From positions 248,001-312,000 of the forward strand of contig NZ_FQUR01000006.1 in assembly GCF_900129115.1 (NCBI RefSeq): 64,000 nt of DNA, read 5' to 3'. Source of the stretch: Thermoanaerobacter uzonensis DSM 18761 (GTDB taxonomy: Bacteria; Bacillota; Thermoanaerobacteria; Thermoanaerobacterales; Thermoanaerobacteraceae). Positions 51,882 to 62,338 of this stretch are shown here, one piece after another. Within the stretch, counting starts at the first letter, position 1; each line of letters starts with the position of its first letter. A model generated the notes under the pieces. That model saw only the letters and a program-made list of their open reading frames with translations, made no database searches and was not told the origin of the DNA. The translations under genes and the position numbers were made by a program.

Positions 51882-52505
51882 ATGAATTATATAACTGACC
51901 CTAAAGAGATTGAGAAGAGAAGTTTTGAAATAATAAATAAAAATATTGACGAGATGAAGTTTGAAAAAAGAGAACTTATGATTGTAAAAAGAGTAATTCA
52001 TGCGACGGCAGACTTTGATTTTGCTCACATAATAAAAATCTCTGATGGGGCAATAGATGCAGGTTTAAAAGCCTTAAAAGAGGGATGTACAATTGTTACA
52101 GATACAAAAATGGCTGAAGTGGGAATAAACAAAAAGGCTTTAAAATCTATAGGAGCAAGTGTCAAATGTTACATTGATATGCCACAAGTAGAGGAGCTTT
52201 CAAAAACGTACGGCATTACAAGGTCAATGGCATCAATGGTTATAGCTTCAAAAAATAGAAGAAACAAGATATTTGCTATTGGTAACGCTCCAACAGCCCT
52301 TTTTAAACTTTGTGAACTCATAAATTCCGGTGAAATAAAGCCTTATTTGATAATTGGCGTTCCTGTCGGTTTTGTTGGAGCACAAGAAGCAAAAGAAGAA
52401 GTGAAAAAACTTGGAGTGCCCTACATAATAACGGAAGGAAGAAAAGGTGGAAGTACAATAGCGGCAGCTATAGTCAATGCTCTTTTGTACATGATGGGTG
52501 ATTGA
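51882..52505 (+). CDS. cbiC: Cobalt-precorrin-8 methylmutase
   Basis: A 207-residue enzyme that moves the C11 methyl to C12, giving cobyrinate. Motifs: ITDPKEIEKRSFEII, VKRVIHATADFDFAH with the catalytic histidine, VTDTKMAEVGIN, AIGNAPTALFKL and GVPVGFVGAQEAKEE. ATG 51882 is 9 bases from AAAGGG and replaces a TTG at 51873. Family-normal length. Confidence 0.96.
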   Translation: MNYITDPKEIEKRSFEIINKNIDEMKFEKRELMIVKRVIHATADFDFAHIIKISDGAIDAGLKALKEGCTIVTDTKMAEVGINKKALKSIGASVKCYIDMPQVEELSKTYGITRSMASMVIASKNRRNKIFAIGNAPTALFKLCELINSGEIKPYLIIGVPVGFVGAQEAKEEVKKLGVPYIITEGRKGGSTIAAAIVNALLYMMGD

Positions 52506-52537
52506 TACAAAAGACAGGCGCAAAAGTGGGTGGAATT

Positions 52538-53638
52538 ATGGAAGTGTATACAATTAAAGAAGGTAAAAAGCTGAGATACGGCTATACTACTGGCTCGTGT
52601 GCGGCTGCTGCCTCAAAAGCCGCTACCTACATGCTTTTTACAGGAGAGAAAATAGACACTGTAGAGATAGATACACCAAAGGGGTGGCACCTTATACTTG
52701 ATGTTTTAGATGTGACGTCAGGAGAAGGGTGGGTAAAATGTGGCATAAGAAAAGACGGCGGTGATGACCCTGATGTAACTCACGGGCTTATAATATATTC
52801 AAAAGTGGAATTAAAAGAGAGAGAAGGAATTGACGTTTACGGAGGAGAGGGAGTAGGAGTTGTCACAAAACCGGGGCTACCCGTAAGCCCTGGGAAACCT
52901 GCTATTAATCCTGTTCCAATGTCCATGATTTTAAATGAAGTCAAAAAAGTATTACCAGAAGGGAAAGGTGTAAAAATTACTATAAGCGTGCCAGGTGGTG
53001 AAAAGGTGGCTTTAAAAACTTTTAATCCGCGGCTTGGGATAGTTGGAGGAATATCAATACTTGGTACCTCAGGAATTGTAGAGCCTATGTCGGAGGAAGC
53101 TTTAAAAGCTTCTCTTGAGTTAGAACTTTCTATTCTTTCTGCCGAGGGACATAAAAAGATAGTTTTTGCTCCAGGAAATTACGGCAAAGATTATGCTATG
53201 AAAGAAGGCCTTGAAGAGAGGCTTATCATATCTTATGGGAATTTCTTAGGATTTATGCTGGAAAAAGCAGTAGAGTATGGATTTACACATGTGGTGTTGG
53301 CAGGACATATAGGTAAACTCGTAAAAGTAGCAGCAGGAATATTTAATACCCACAGCCATGTTGCAGATGCGAGAGCAGAAATAATGGCGGCTTATGTAGC
53401 CCATTTTGGTGCAGATAAAAAGACTGTTGACGAAGTTCTGGATTCAAATACAACTGAAGAAGCCCTCGATATAATAGAAAAGGCGGGAGTCAATATAAAA
53501 GACTTTAGTCAGTTTATTGCTGACAGGGTATACATGAAATGTAAGCAGTATGTTTACGATAAATTAAATATCGAAGTTCACCTCATTTCATTGAAAAGAG
53601 GCATTATTGCAAAAGCAGGGGAGAAAGTAGAATGGTGA
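52538..53638 (+). CDS. cbiD: Cobalt-precorrin-5B C1-methyltransferase
   Basis: A 366-residue CbiD, a hallmark of the anaerobic pathway. LRYGYTTGSCAAAASKAA, KDGGDDPDVTHG, GGEGVGVVTKPGLPVSPGKPAINPVP and THVVLAGHIGKLVKVAAGIFNTHS are all present. It methylates C1 using SAM. The frame starts upstream at 52502 within cbiC, but ATG 52538 follows GGGTGGA. Confidence 0.96.
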   Translation: MEVYTIKEGKKLRYGYTTGSCAAAASKAATYMLFTGEKIDTVEIDTPKGWHLILDVLDVTSGEGWVKCGIRKDGGDDPDVTHGLIIYSKVELKEREGIDVYGGEGVGVVTKPGLPVSPGKPAINPVPMSMILNEVKKVLPEGKGVKITISVPGGEKVALKTFNPRLGIVGGISILGTSGIVEPMSEEALKASLELELSILSAEGHKKIVFAPGNYGKDYAMKEGLEERLIISYGNFLGFMLEKAVEYGFTHVVLAGHIGKLVKVAAGIFNTHSHVADARAEIMAAYVAHFGADKKTVDEVLDSNTTEEALDIIEKAGVNIKDFSQFIADRVYMKCKQYVYDKLNIEVHLISLKRGIIAKAGEKVEW

Positions 53639-54243
53639 CGATTGTGGGAATAGGGCCGGGAAACAAAAAATTCATTACCCCCTATGCACTTGAGAAAATA
53701 AAAAGAGCGGATGTGCTAGTGGGAGGCAGGCGCCATCTCAAGGAATTTGAAGATATTGATTGTGAAAAGATTGTGATAAACGCTTCAACAGATTACCAAA
53801 GTATACTAAGCAGAGAAGGCAATATTGTCATTTTGGCATCGGGAGAACCTTCTTTGTACGGCATAACCGAAGTGATTTTAAAATATGTGGACAAAAGCCA
53901 ATTAGAAATAATTCCAGGCATAAGCTCAATACAATACATGTGTGCAAGACTTAAAATAACAATGAATGATTTGACAGTGGTAAGCTTGCACGGCCGCAGT
54001 GAGGATTTAGTAAAAAAAGTAAAAGAAAATAAAAAAGTCGCTATTTTTACTGATGATACACATACGCCACAATTTATTGCAGCTTTATTGAAAAAGGAAC
54101 ATTTGCATGACAGAAAAATACACGTTGGTGAAAATCTGTCTTATGACATCGAGAGGATTTACTCTTTTACAGTAGAGGAACTTTTAAACTGTAATAAAAA
54201 ATTTGATTTAAATGTAGTGGTGATAACATGCGGCAATACATGA
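53632..54243 (+). CDS. cbiE: Cobalt-precorrin-7 C5-methyltransferase
   Basis: A 203-residue SAM-dependent tetrapyrrole methylase. VGIGPGNKKFITPYA at the N-terminus, LASGEPSLYGI and IIPGISSIQYMCARLKI are the family motifs; length fits CbiE without fused CbiT. Overlaps cbiD by 7 bp and cbiT by 16 bp, as expected for subunits acting together. Confidence 0.94.
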   Translation: MVTIVGIGPGNKKFITPYALEKIKRADVLVGGRRHLKEFEDIDCEKIVINASTDYQSILSREGNIVILASGEPSLYGITEVILKYVDKSQLEIIPGISSIQYMCARLKITMNDLTVVSLHGRSEDLVKKVKENKKVAIFTDDTHTPQFIAALLKKEHLHDRKIHVGENLSYDIERIYSFTVEELLNCNKKFDLNVVVITCGNT

Positions 54244-54812
54244 CACCGGGAATTTCCGATGAATATTTTATAAGAGGCAATGTACCTATGACAAAAGAAG
54301 AGATACGAGCTTTGTCAATATCTAAGTTGAGGCTTAAAGAAGACAGCATAATATGGGATATTGGCGCAGGTACAGGTTCTGTTTCTATTGAGGCTGCTTT
54401 AATATCAAAAAAAGGTGTTGTTTACTCTATAGAAAAAGAAGAAGATGGGATAAGACTTATAAATGAAAACATCAAAAGATTTAATGTAGAAAATATTATT
54501 GTTGTGGCTGGTGAAGCGCCTGACGCCCTTTTAGATTTGCCATCTCCTGATAGGATATTTATTGGAGGTACAGGGGATAAAATGTATCAAATATTCCAGA
54601 CTGCTATAACTAAATTAAAAAGAGAGGGAATAATCGTAGTTAATGGGATTACGCTGGATACAGCATATTCAGCTAATCATTATTTTAAACAAAAAGGATA
54701 TAAAGTTGAAACGATATGTGTAAATATTTCTGTTTCAAAAGAAGCAGGAAATAAAACGATGATGATAGCAAGAAATCCTGTTTACATAATAACGGCGAAA
54801 AGAGAGGGATAG
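54228..54812 (+). CDS. cbiT: Cobalt-precorrin-6B C15-methyltransferase (decarboxylating)
   Basis: A 194-residue class I methyltransferase. GISDEYFIRGNVPMTKEEIRAL is the typical CbiT lead, and the SAM site is WDIGAGTGSVSIEAA; FIGGTGDKM and VVNGITLDT follow. It methylates C15 and decarboxylates the acetate at C12. ATG after GGTGAT, overlapping cbiE. Confidence 0.95.
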   Translation: MRQYMTPGISDEYFIRGNVPMTKEEIRALSISKLRLKEDSIIWDIGAGTGSVSIEAALISKKGVVYSIEKEEDGIRLINENIKRFNVENIIVVAGEAPDALLDLPSPDRIFIGGTGDKMYQIFQTAITKLKREGIIVVNGITLDTAYSANHYFKQKGYKVETICVNISVSKEAGNKTMMIARNPVYIITAKREG

Positions 54813-54813
54813 A

Positions 54814-55488
54814 ATGGCAAAATTATACGGCATAGGAGTAGGACCGGGGGAGGAAAGCCTCATTACTTTAAAAGCTGTAAAAATACTTCAAAAGGTAGAT
54901 GTGGTGATAGCACCTTCAAGTAAAGGAGAAGGAAGTATTGCTTATGAGATTGCAAAGCCTTATATAAAAGGCGATGTAGTATTTATGGAATTTCCCATGA
55001 CCTACTCAAAAGAAGACCTCAAAACAAAGTGGGAAGAAAATGTTAAAAAAATCAAAGAGTTGCTTGATGAGGGGAAAGACGTAGCTTTTATAACAATAGG
55101 AGACCCCATGATTTACAGCACTTACATATACATTTTAAAAGGAATTGAGGATTACGAAGTAGAGACGATTCCTGGAATTACTTCCTATAGTGCAGCCGCC
55201 TCAAGGTTAAATATCCCAATTGCGGAGGGAAACGAGACTTTTGCAGTGATTTCATCAGGAAATGTGACGGAAATTTCAAAAGCTCTTGCTATGTTTGACA
55301 ACGTGGTATTAATGAAAATTTCGAGAAGATACAAAGAAATAGTAAATCTTCTAAAAGAAAAAAGCTTCAAAGGATACCTTGTGATAAAGTGCGGTCATAA
55401 AAAGGAAAAAATATCCTACGACCTTGATAGATATATAGGGAAAAAGATAGATTATTTGTCACTCATTATTGCAAAGAAGGTGAAGTAG
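54814..55488 (+). CDS. cbiL: Cobalt-precorrin-2 C20-methyltransferase
   Basis: A 224-residue tetrapyrrole methylase. IGVGPGEESLITLKAVKIL, TIGDPMIYSTYIYILKGI and TIPGITSYSAAASRLNIPIAEGNETFAV identify CbiL. It adds the C20 methyl to cobalt-factor II/precorrin-2, the first methylation after cobalt insertion. Two bases separate it from cbiT. Confidence 0.94.
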   Translation: MAKLYGIGVGPGEESLITLKAVKILQKVDVVIAPSSKGEGSIAYEIAKPYIKGDVVFMEFPMTYSKEDLKTKWEENVKKIKELLDEGKDVAFITIGDPMIYSTYIYILKGIEDYEVETIPGITSYSAAASRLNIPIAEGNETFAVISSGNVTEISKALAMFDNVVLMKISRRYKEIVNLLKEKSFKGYLVIKCGHKKEKISYDLDRYIGKKIDYLSLIIAKKVK

Positions 55489-55490
55489 CC

Positions 55491-56246
55491 GTGATTTATT
55501 TTATTGGTGCAGGACCAGGAGACCCTGAACTTATAACATTAAAGGGGATGAAAATAATACAAGCTTGTGATGTCATCATATACGCAGGGTCACTTGTCAA
55601 TAAAGAGATATTGAAATACGCAAAACCAGAGGCTGAAATTTACGATAGCGCTTTAATGAACCTTGATGAAATAATTGAGCTTATGGTAAAATCTCACAAT
55701 GAGAGGAAAGATATGGCAAGAATACACACAGGAGACCCTGCTATTTATGGTGCCATACATGAACAGATTAAAAGGCTGGAAGAGAAAAATATAGATTATG
55801 AAGTAATTCCCGGTGTTAGTTCTTTTTTGGCAGCGGCGGCAGTTTTGAAAAAAGAGCTAACGATTCCTGAAATAACCCAGACGGTGATTATAACACGAAT
55901 AGGAGGAAGGACAAAAGTACCTCCAAAAGAAGACTTAAAAGATTTATCCCGCCATAAAGCTACAATGGCGATATTTTTAAGCGTGCAGGACATTGACAAT
56001 GTCGTTTTAGAGCTGAAAGAGGGTTATGAAGAGACTACTCCTGTTGCAGTTGTATATAAAGCTACTTGGGAAGACCAAATGATTGTTACAGGTACTCTCA
56101 ATGACATTTCACAAAAGGTCAAATCAAAAGGAATAAATAAAACAGCCATGATACTTGTAGGAGATTTTTTAAAAGATGTAAAGTCTTATTCAAAGCTTTA
56201 TGATAGGGAATTTTCTCATAGCTTCAGGAAGAAGGAAGATTTATGA
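55491..56246 (+). CDS. cbiF: Cobalt-precorrin-4 C11-methyltransferase
   Basis: A 251-residue tetrapyrrole methylase. [33 protein letters not shown] at the N-terminus, [16 protein letters not shown] and [32 protein letters not shown] are CbiF-specific. GTG start follows AAGGTGA. Overlaps cbiG by 4 bp. Confidence 0.95.
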   Translation: MIYFIGAGPGDPELITLKGMKIIQACDVIIYAGSLVNKEILKYAKPEAEIYDSALMNLDEIIELMVKSHNERKDMARIHTGDPAIYGAIHEQIKRLEEKNIDYEVIPGVSSFLAAAAVLKKELTIPEITQTVIITRIGGRTKVPPKEDLKDLSRHKATMAIFLSVQDIDNVVLELKEGYEETTPVAVVYKATWEDQMIVTGTLNDISQKVKSKGINKTAMILVGDFLKDVKSYSKLYDREFSHSFRKKEDL

Positions 56247-57292
56247 GAATAGCGATAATCGCTCTTACAAAAAACGCATCAAAGTTGGCGAATGAGATTG
56301 GCACAAAATTAAAAGGGGATGTGTATGTAAAAGAAAAATACACAACCCCTGAAGACTACGCAATAGAAGGAGATTTTATAGAATTTGTCCATAAAATATT
56401 TAGAAAATATCAAGGGTTGGTCTTTGTAATGGCTACAGGGATTGTGGTAAGGACAATTGCAGGGGTTGTGAAGGATAAATTTACCGACCCTGCTGTTGTG
56501 GTAGTAGACGAAAAAGGGAAGTTTGCCATAAGCCTTTTGTCCGGGCATGTGGGAGGTGCAAACAGACTTGCGCTCAAAGTGGCTTCTATAATTGGAGCGC
56601 AGCCTGTCATAACAACTGCAACAGATGTAGAGGGAGTCATATCCCTTGACGTTATTGCTAAGGACTACGGGTACCAAATTGAAAATAAAGAAGATTTGAA
56701 AAAGGTTAGCGCTGCCCTTGTAAATGGAGAAAATGTACGTTTTATTCTTGATGAAGATGTAGAGAAAATACCTTTGCTAAAAGATTATGTAAAAAATGAA
56801 GATGACCGTCAAGTTGACGCTTTTGTTTACATAACTGACAAAGAAATAAAAAAACCGTTAGAAAAACCTTATGTCATATTAAGGCCTAAAAATATAGTTA
56901 TTGGCTTAGGATGCAAAAAAGGAATAACTTTTGAGGATTTGTTTTTCTTTGTCAGTGAAACCTTTAAAAAGTTAAATTTAACCTTAAAAAGCGTCGAGTC
57001 AATTGCTACTATAAATATAAAAAAAGAAGAAAAAGGGATACAGCAGTTGGCAAAATTTTTGAAAATTCCTCTTGTGTTTTACACAAAAGAGAATTTAAAA
57101 AAAGTAGAAGATAAATTTCCTATCTCGGATTTTGTTTTTCATACCGTGGGAGTTGGAAGTGTTGCAAGGCCTTCTGCTTATTTAGCTAGTAGCGGTGGCA
57201 AAGAGATAGCATATCTTAAGAAGAATGGGATGACACTTGCCATATATAAGAAAGAAGGATTGAAATGGGATGGATTAAAGTCGTGGGAATAG
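56243..57292 (+). CDS. cbiG: Cobalt-precorrin-5A hydrolase
   Basis: A 349-residue CbiG that opens the ring delta-lactone and releases acetaldehyde. N-terminal region with VFVMATGIVVRTIAGVVKDKFTDPAVVVVDEKGKFAISLLSGHVGGANRLA, a short linker, and the C-terminal domain with VIGLGCKKGITFEDL and GSVARPSAYLASSGG. Confirms the anaerobic route. Its end overlaps cbiH by 28 bp. Confidence 0.95.
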   Translation: MRIAIIALTKNASKLANEIGTKLKGDVYVKEKYTTPEDYAIEGDFIEFVHKIFRKYQGLVFVMATGIVVRTIAGVVKDKFTDPAVVVVDEKGKFAISLLSGHVGGANRLALKVASIIGAQPVITTATDVEGVISLDVIAKDYGYQIENKEDLKKVSAALVNGENVRFILDEDVEKIPLLKDYVKNEDDRQVDAFVYITDKEIKKPLEKPYVILRPKNIVIGLGCKKGITFEDLFFFVSETFKKLNLTLKSVESIATINIKKEEKGIQQLAKFLKIPLVFYTKENLKKVEDKFPISDFVFHTVGVGSVARPSAYLASSGGKEIAYLKKNGMTLAIYKKEGLKWDGLKSWE

Positions 57293-57996
57293 GTCCCGGT
57301 GATATAAATGACATGACTCTTAAAGCCTGCAATGCCTTAAAAGAATGTGATGTAGTCGTAGGATATACTACTTATATAAATCTTATTAAACCTTTAATTA
57401 AGGACAAAGAGGTAATTTCATTAGGGATGAGAAAAGAAATTGACAGGGCTAAAAAAGCTGTTGAGTTAGCTTTGCAAGGTAAAAATGTGTGCATTGTGTC
57501 AAGCGGTGATGCAGGCATATATGGCATGGCAGGGCTTATGTATGAGGTTGTCCATAAAGAAAACTTAGATTTAAAAATAGAAGTAATACCAGGAGTAACT
57601 GCTCTAAGTGCTGCGGCAGCTATACTGGGAGCACCTGTAATGCAGGATTTTGCAGTTATAAGTCTTTCAGACCACTTGGTACCTTGGCAGGTGATAGAAA
57701 AAAGATTGGCTCTTTCAGCACAAGCTGATTTTGTAATTGTCCTTTACAACCCTAAGAGCAAAGAAAGGCCGGAAAATCTTATGAAAGCCCAGAAAATTAT
57801 TATGAAATACAAAAAAGAGGATATCCCTGTAGGAATAGTGAAAAATGCTTCAAGAGAGGGACAACAAGTGATAATCACCACTTTAAAAGAAATGGCAAAT
57901 TATGAAATTGACATGAGGACGATTGTAATAATAGGGAATGAAAGTACTTATGTAGAAAATGGTAAAATGGTAACGCCGAGGGGATATGTACTGTGA
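57265..57996 (+). CDS. cbiH: Cobalt-factor III C17-methyltransferase
   Basis: A 243-residue tetrapyrrole methylase. VVGIGPGDINDMTLKACNALKECDVVVGYTTYI, VSSGDAGIYGMAGLMYE and VIPGVTALSAAAAILGAPVMQDFAVISLSD are CbiH motifs. It methylates C17 and drives ring contraction. Ends in a 4-bp overlap with cbiJ. Confidence 0.95.
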   Translation: MGWIKVVGIGPGDINDMTLKACNALKECDVVVGYTTYINLIKPLIKDKEVISLGMRKEIDRAKKAVELALQGKNVCIVSSGDAGIYGMAGLMYEVVHKENLDLKIEVIPGVTALSAAAAILGAPVMQDFAVISLSDHLVPWQVIEKRLALSAQADFVIVLYNPKSKERPENLMKAQKIIMKYKKEDIPVGIVKNASREGQQVIITTLKEMANYEIDMRTIVIIGNESTYVENGKMVTPRGYVL

Positions 57997-58748
57997 TACT
58001 GGTTTTGGCAGGTACAAAAGACGGAAGGGAGATTGCAGAAAGATTAAAGTTTAAAGGTTTTGAGGTTATAGCAAGTACAGTTACAGATTATGGTGCAAGT
58101 CTTTTTAGTGAGGGAATTAAAGTTCACAAAGGGGCAATGGATGAACTAAGCCTCGTTAATTTTATTTATAAAAACAATATAGACATTGTAGTTGACGCAA
58201 CTCATCCTTTTGCAAAAGATGTAAGCATAAATGCTATAAATGCCTGTAACAAAACTGGTATCAAGTATATAAGGCATGAAAGAGAAAGTCTATATTACTA
58301 CAATGCCATTGTAGTTAAAAGTTTTGAAGAGGCAGCAGAAGAATGTAAAAAATACGACAGCATTTTTTTGACTGTAGGTAGTAAAAACCTCGAAAAATTT
58401 AGGGGTCTCTGGGAAATAGGAAAAAAGGTGACGGCAAGAGTGCTTCCTTTAAGTAACGTCATAAAAAAGTGTGAAGATTTAGGATTAAAACCCAAAGATA
58501 TAATAGCGATGGAGGGTCCTTTTACCAAAGAACTTAATTATCAAATGTTTAAAGAAAGAAATGCGGAAGTGGTTGTGACAAAAGATAGTGGTATTGTGGG
58601 AGGAGTATTAGAAAAGTTTGAAGCTGCTAAAATGCTGGGTATTCCTGTTATCCTTATAAAAAGGCCTGATATAAATTATCCTGTTGTAGTAACAGATGTT
58701 GATAGTCTCATAAATGAGGTGACAAAAATTGGACATAAACAATATTAA
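57993..58748 (+). CDS. cbiJ: Cobalt-precorrin-6A reductase
   Basis: A 251-residue reductase. VLAGTKDGREIAERLKFKGFEV begins the dinucleotide-binding fold; DATHPFAKDVSINAINAC and FLTVGSKNLEKF are typical, as is GPFTKELNYQMF. GTG start follows GAGGGG. It completes the set of ring-modifying enzymes of the anaerobic pathway in this operon. Its last 20 bp overlap hemA. Confidence 0.93.
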   Translation: MILVLAGTKDGREIAERLKFKGFEVIASTVTDYGASLFSEGIKVHKGAMDELSLVNFIYKNNIDIVVDATHPFAKDVSINAINACNKTGIKYIRHERESLYYYNAIVVKSFEEAAEECKKYDSIFLTVGSKNLEKFRGLWEIGKKVTARVLPLSNVIKKCEDLGLKPKDIIAMEGPFTKELNYQMFKERNAEVVVTKDSGIVGGVLEKFEAAKMLGIPVILIKRPDINYPVVVTDVDSLINEVTKIGHKQY

Positions 58749-59916
58749 AATGGTGGGAGTAGATAAGGATACTCCTTTAGAATTGAGAGAAAAAGTTTCT
58801 TTTAAAGATATTGGAAAGGCATTAATAAAATTAAAAGAGTTGGGACTGGAGGAGGTTGTAATACTTTCCACCTGTCACAGAAGTGAAATTTACTTTTGTT
58901 CACAAAAAATATCCACGGATGAAGTAAAAGATTTTTTCATAAATTACTTTGGCTTAAAAGAAGATTTCATAAAATATTTAAGGCAAATTTACGGACTTGA
59001 TGCAGTGGAACACATTTTTAGAGTTGCCTGTGGACTTGAATCTATGGTAGTAGGTGAAGACCAAATATTGTCACAGGTGAAGGAGGCTATAGATACCGCA
59101 CAGGCTTTCAACTCTTCCGGAAAGATACTTTTTAAACTTTTTAGAGATGCAGTAACTCTTGGGAAAAAAGCTCGTACAGATACGGGTATAAAAGATCTGG
59201 CTTTGTCTATAAGCTATATTGCAGTTAAATTTGTTCAAGAAGTATTTGAGGATATAAAAGGCAAAAAGGCTTTTGTGATAGGTCTTGGCGAGATGGGGCA
59301 AAATGCTATGAAAAATCTCATAGATAAGGGTGCTGATGTATTTGTTACAAACAGGACTTTTTCAAAAGCTATCCAATTAAAGGAGCGAATTCCGGAGATA
59401 CATGTCGTGCCTTATGAACAAAAATATCTTTACATTGCCAGTAGTGATATTGTAATAAGTGCCACAAATGCTCCTCATTATACGATAAGTTATGAAAAGT
59501 TTAAAGAAGTTTACAATGGAAGAAAAATTTGCATGTTAGATATAGCTCTTCCTAGGGATATAGACCCAAGAATAGGACAAATAGAAGGGGTAAGTCTTTA
59601 TACTATTGACGATTTAAAAAAGACAGCGGAGGAAAACAAAAAAGAGAGGCTTTTACTCATTCCCGTTATTGAAAAAATGGTGAAAGAGGAAGTGGATGAA
59701 TTTGAAAAATGGTACAAAACACTTGAAATAGAGCCTTATATAAAAGAAGTAAGTAGATATGCCAATGAAGTTTATAACACAGAATTCCAAAGAATTGTAA
59801 ATAAATTGACTGACGTATCTGAAAAAGACAAGGAAAATATAAAAATCGCTTTAAAAAGAGTTGCAAATAAAATGGCTAATAAAATGATAACGTACCTTAA
59901 AGAAAACGCCTATTAG
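58729..59916 (+). CDS. hemA: Glutamyl-tRNA reductase
   Basis: A 395-residue enzyme that reduces glutamyl-tRNA to glutamate-1-semialdehyde, starting tetrapyrrole synthesis by the C5 route. The catalytic cysteine is in ILSTCHRSEIY; GLESMVVGEDQILSQVKEA and the NADPH fold VIGLGEMGQNAMKNL follow, then a C-terminal helical dimerisation domain. Start is TTG 58729 after GAGGTGA. Its place in the B12 operon ties precursor supply to corrin demand. Confidence 0.95.
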   Translation: MDINNIKMVGVDKDTPLELREKVSFKDIGKALIKLKELGLEEVVILSTCHRSEIYFCSQKISTDEVKDFFINYFGLKEDFIKYLRQIYGLDAVEHIFRVACGLESMVVGEDQILSQVKEAIDTAQAFNSSGKILFKLFRDAVTLGKKARTDTGIKDLALSISYIAVKFVQEVFEDIKGKKAFVIGLGEMGQNAMKNLIDKGADVFVTNRTFSKAIQLKERIPEIHVVPYEQKYLYIASSDIVISATNAPHYTISYEKFKEVYNGRKICMLDIALPRDIDPRIGQIEGVSLYTIDDLKKTAEENKKERLLLIPVIEKMVKEEVDEFEKWYKTLEIEPYIKEVSRYANEVYNTEFQRIVNKLTDVSEKDKENIKIALKRVANKMANKMITYLKENAY

Positions 59917-59931
59917 AATCTGGAGGTAAAG

Positions 59932-60831
59932 ATGAAAAAAGTTATAAAAGTCGGCACAAGGTCAAGTGAATTGGCTTTAAAGCAAACCGCAATGGTTATA
60001 AATGAAATAAAAAAATTTAGGCAGGATTTTGAATTTGAAATAGTAAAGATAACCACACAAGGGGATGCATTAATTGACAAACCTGTTAGTGAAATAGGGG
60101 GAAAAGGGGTTTTTGTAAAAGAAATAGAAAGTGCATTGCTCAAAGGCGAAATTGACATGGCAGTCCACAGCATGAAGGACATGCCTTATGAAATACCTAA
60201 AGGGCTCAAGCTCATGGCAGTTTTAAAAAGAGAAGACCCAAAGGATGTGTTTGTTTCAAGAGATGGTACGCAATTTATGGATTTAAAAGAAGGGGCTAAA
60301 ATTGGGACCAGCAGTTTAAGAAGGCAAGTGCAGCTTAAAGCTTTAAAGCCAGACATACAGATTGTTCCAATAAGAGGTAATGTGAGGACGAGACTCAAAA
60401 AAATGGAAGAACTAAACCTTGATGGCATTGTTTTGGCAGCGGCGGGTTTGCACAGGTTAGGATTTGAGAATGTTATTACTGAGTATTTCCCACTTGATGT
60501 AGTTGTGCCGGCACCCTGTCAGGGAATTCTTGCAGTAGAAATTGCGGAAAATTTTGATAATATATTTCAAGAGTTTTATTCCTATATTGTTGATAGAAGA
60601 ACATTTTTTGAGGCTTCTGTTGAAAGGGAACTTCTAAAAGCTTTTGGAGTTAATTGTAGACAGCCTTTTGGTGCCTATGCCCAATACAGAAAAGAGGAAG
60701 ACGAAGAGAAAATAAACATAAAAGTTGTTTATCAAAAAGAGGATAAACTTTTAAAAAGTGAAGTGACTGGTTTAATTGACGAAACCGATAAAATGATAGA
60801 AAAGCTTATTAAAGAATTTGGAGGTTTATGA
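59932..60831 (+). CDS. hemC: Porphobilinogen deaminase
   Basis: A 299-residue hydroxymethylbilane synthase. VGTRSSELALKQT, GGKGVFVKEIESALL, DMAVHSMKDMP, GTSSLRRQVQLKA, PIRGNVRTRL and APCQGILAVE are all present; the dipyrromethane cofactor cysteine lies in AFGVNCRQPFGAYA. ATG follows GGAGG. Overlaps cobA by a base. Confidence 0.96.
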   Translation: MKKVIKVGTRSSELALKQTAMVINEIKKFRQDFEFEIVKITTQGDALIDKPVSEIGGKGVFVKEIESALLKGEIDMAVHSMKDMPYEIPKGLKLMAVLKREDPKDVFVSRDGTQFMDLKEGAKIGTSSLRRQVQLKALKPDIQIVPIRGNVRTRLKKMEELNLDGIVLAAAGLHRLGFENVITEYFPLDVVVPAPCQGILAVEIAENFDNIFQEFYSYIVDRRTFFEASVERELLKAFGVNCRQPFGAYAQYRKEEDEEKINIKVVYQKEDKLLKSEVTGLIDETDKMIEKLIKEFGGL

Positions 60832-62324
60832 TGTCAGGGATTGTGTATTTGATAGGAGCAGGACCTGGAGATATTGGGCTTTTGACTTTAAAAGCGGTCG
60901 AATTGATAAAAAATGCAGATGTGCTGGTGTATGACAGGCTCATTAATGAAGATATTTTAAAAATGGCAAAAAAGGATGCAGAGCTTATTGATGTGGGAAA
61001 GTTTCCGGATAATCACAAGGTACCTCAAAGTAAAATAAACGAAATAATTGCGAAAAAGGCTCTTTCTGGCAAAAAAGTAGCGAGAATTAAAGGAGGAGAC
61101 CCATTTGTATTCGGAAGAGGTGGCGAAGAGGCTGAATACCTTTCACAAAAAAGAATACCTTATGAGGTAGTGCCAGGCATAACATCTGCAGTGGCTGTCC
61201 TATCCTATGCAGGAATTCCTGTAACTCATAGAGATTTAAGCTCTTCATTTCACGTAATAACGGGTCATGAACGGGAAGGAAAAGATAAAAGCCTCAATTG
61301 GGAAGTCATATCAAAGCTCGATGGGACACTGGTATTTCTCATGGGGATAAAAAATATAGAAAAAATTGTGCAAAAACTTCTCAATTACGGCAAAGATCCT
61401 CATACACCAGCAGCAGTAGTAATGGAAGGCACTACTCCAAAGCAAAAAGTTGTAACTGGGAAACTCATTGATATTCCAAGTCTCGTCCGAAAAGAAGGAA
61501 TAAAAAATCCCGGAGTTTTTGCTGTAGGAGATGTTGTGGCATTAAGGGATAGATTAAAATGGTACGAAAACAAAAAGCTTTTTGGAAAAAGGATTTTGCT
61601 TACAAGGACCTATGAACAGTCACAACAGATGAAAAAAATTTTGAGCGAAGAGGGAGCAGATGTTGTTATTTGTCCTACTATTAAAATCACGCCGTTTTTG
61701 AATAACATAGAAATGTTTTTAGAAGAAATACACAAATTTGATTACGCTGTATTTACAAGTGTAAATAGTGTTCGTAGTTTTATTGAAGCTTCCCGAGAAA
61801 AAAGGTTTGATTTAAGAAATTTAAGTATTAAAGTAGTAGCAATAGGAAGTAAGACTGCGGAAGCTTTAGAAAATATTTTTATATATCCAGATATAATTCC
61901 TGAGGAATACACCTCATACTCTTTGGCAAATGCTCTTAAAAAACATGTTGAAGGGAAAAACATAGTGCTTTTGACTTCTCAGATAGGTGGGGATATATTG
62001 ATGGAAAGCCTAGGAAATTGCGCTAACGTACAAAAAATTGTTGCATATAAAAATGAACCAAATTATGAAATAAAGGGAAAGCTTATAAGTGAACTCCGCA
62101 AAGGAATAGATATTGCTGTATTTACAAGTTCCTCTACTTTTAATTATATGCATCAATTAATAGGAGACGAAATAAATCTTCTAAAAAACTCTAAAATAGC
62201 TGCAATAGGACCTGTAACAAAGAAGGCTATAGATGATAAAGGATTTAATGTAGACATAATGCCAAGCGAATACACAACGGAAAAACTTATTGAAGAAATA
62301 TTAAAAAACTATCAAAACCAATAG
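60831..62324 (+). CDS. cobA-hemD: Uroporphyrinogen-III C-methyltransferase fused to uroporphyrinogen-III synthase
   Basis: A 497-residue fusion. Residues about 1-240 are SUMT ([74 protein letters not shown]), making precorrin-2. Residues about 250-495 are uroporphyrinogen-III synthase ([45 protein letters not shown]). The fusion is common in clostridia. ATG 60831 is 6 bases from GGAGG; ATG 60828 is also possible. Confidence 0.95.
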   Translation: MSGIVYLIGAGPGDIGLLTLKAVELIKNADVLVYDRLINEDILKMAKKDAELIDVGKFPDNHKVPQSKINEIIAKKALSGKKVARIKGGDPFVFGRGGEEAEYLSQKRIPYEVVPGITSAVAVLSYAGIPVTHRDLSSSFHVITGHEREGKDKSLNWEVISKLDGTLVFLMGIKNIEKIVQKLLNYGKDPHTPAAVVMEGTTPKQKVVTGKLIDIPSLVRKEGIKNPGVFAVGDVVALRDRLKWYENKKLFGKRILLTRTYEQSQQMKKILSEEGADVVICPTIKITPFLNNIEMFLEEIHKFDYAVFTSVNSVRSFIEASREKRFDLRNLSIKVVAIGSKTAEALENIFIYPDIIPEEYTSYSLANALKKHVEGKNIVLLTSQIGGDILMESLGNCANVQKIVAYKNEPNYEIKGKLISELRKGIDIAVFTSSSTFNYMHQLIGDEINLLKNSKIAAIGPVTKKAIDDKGFNVDIMPSEYTTEKLIEEILKNYQNQ

Positions 62325-62338
62325 AAAGAGGAGATAAA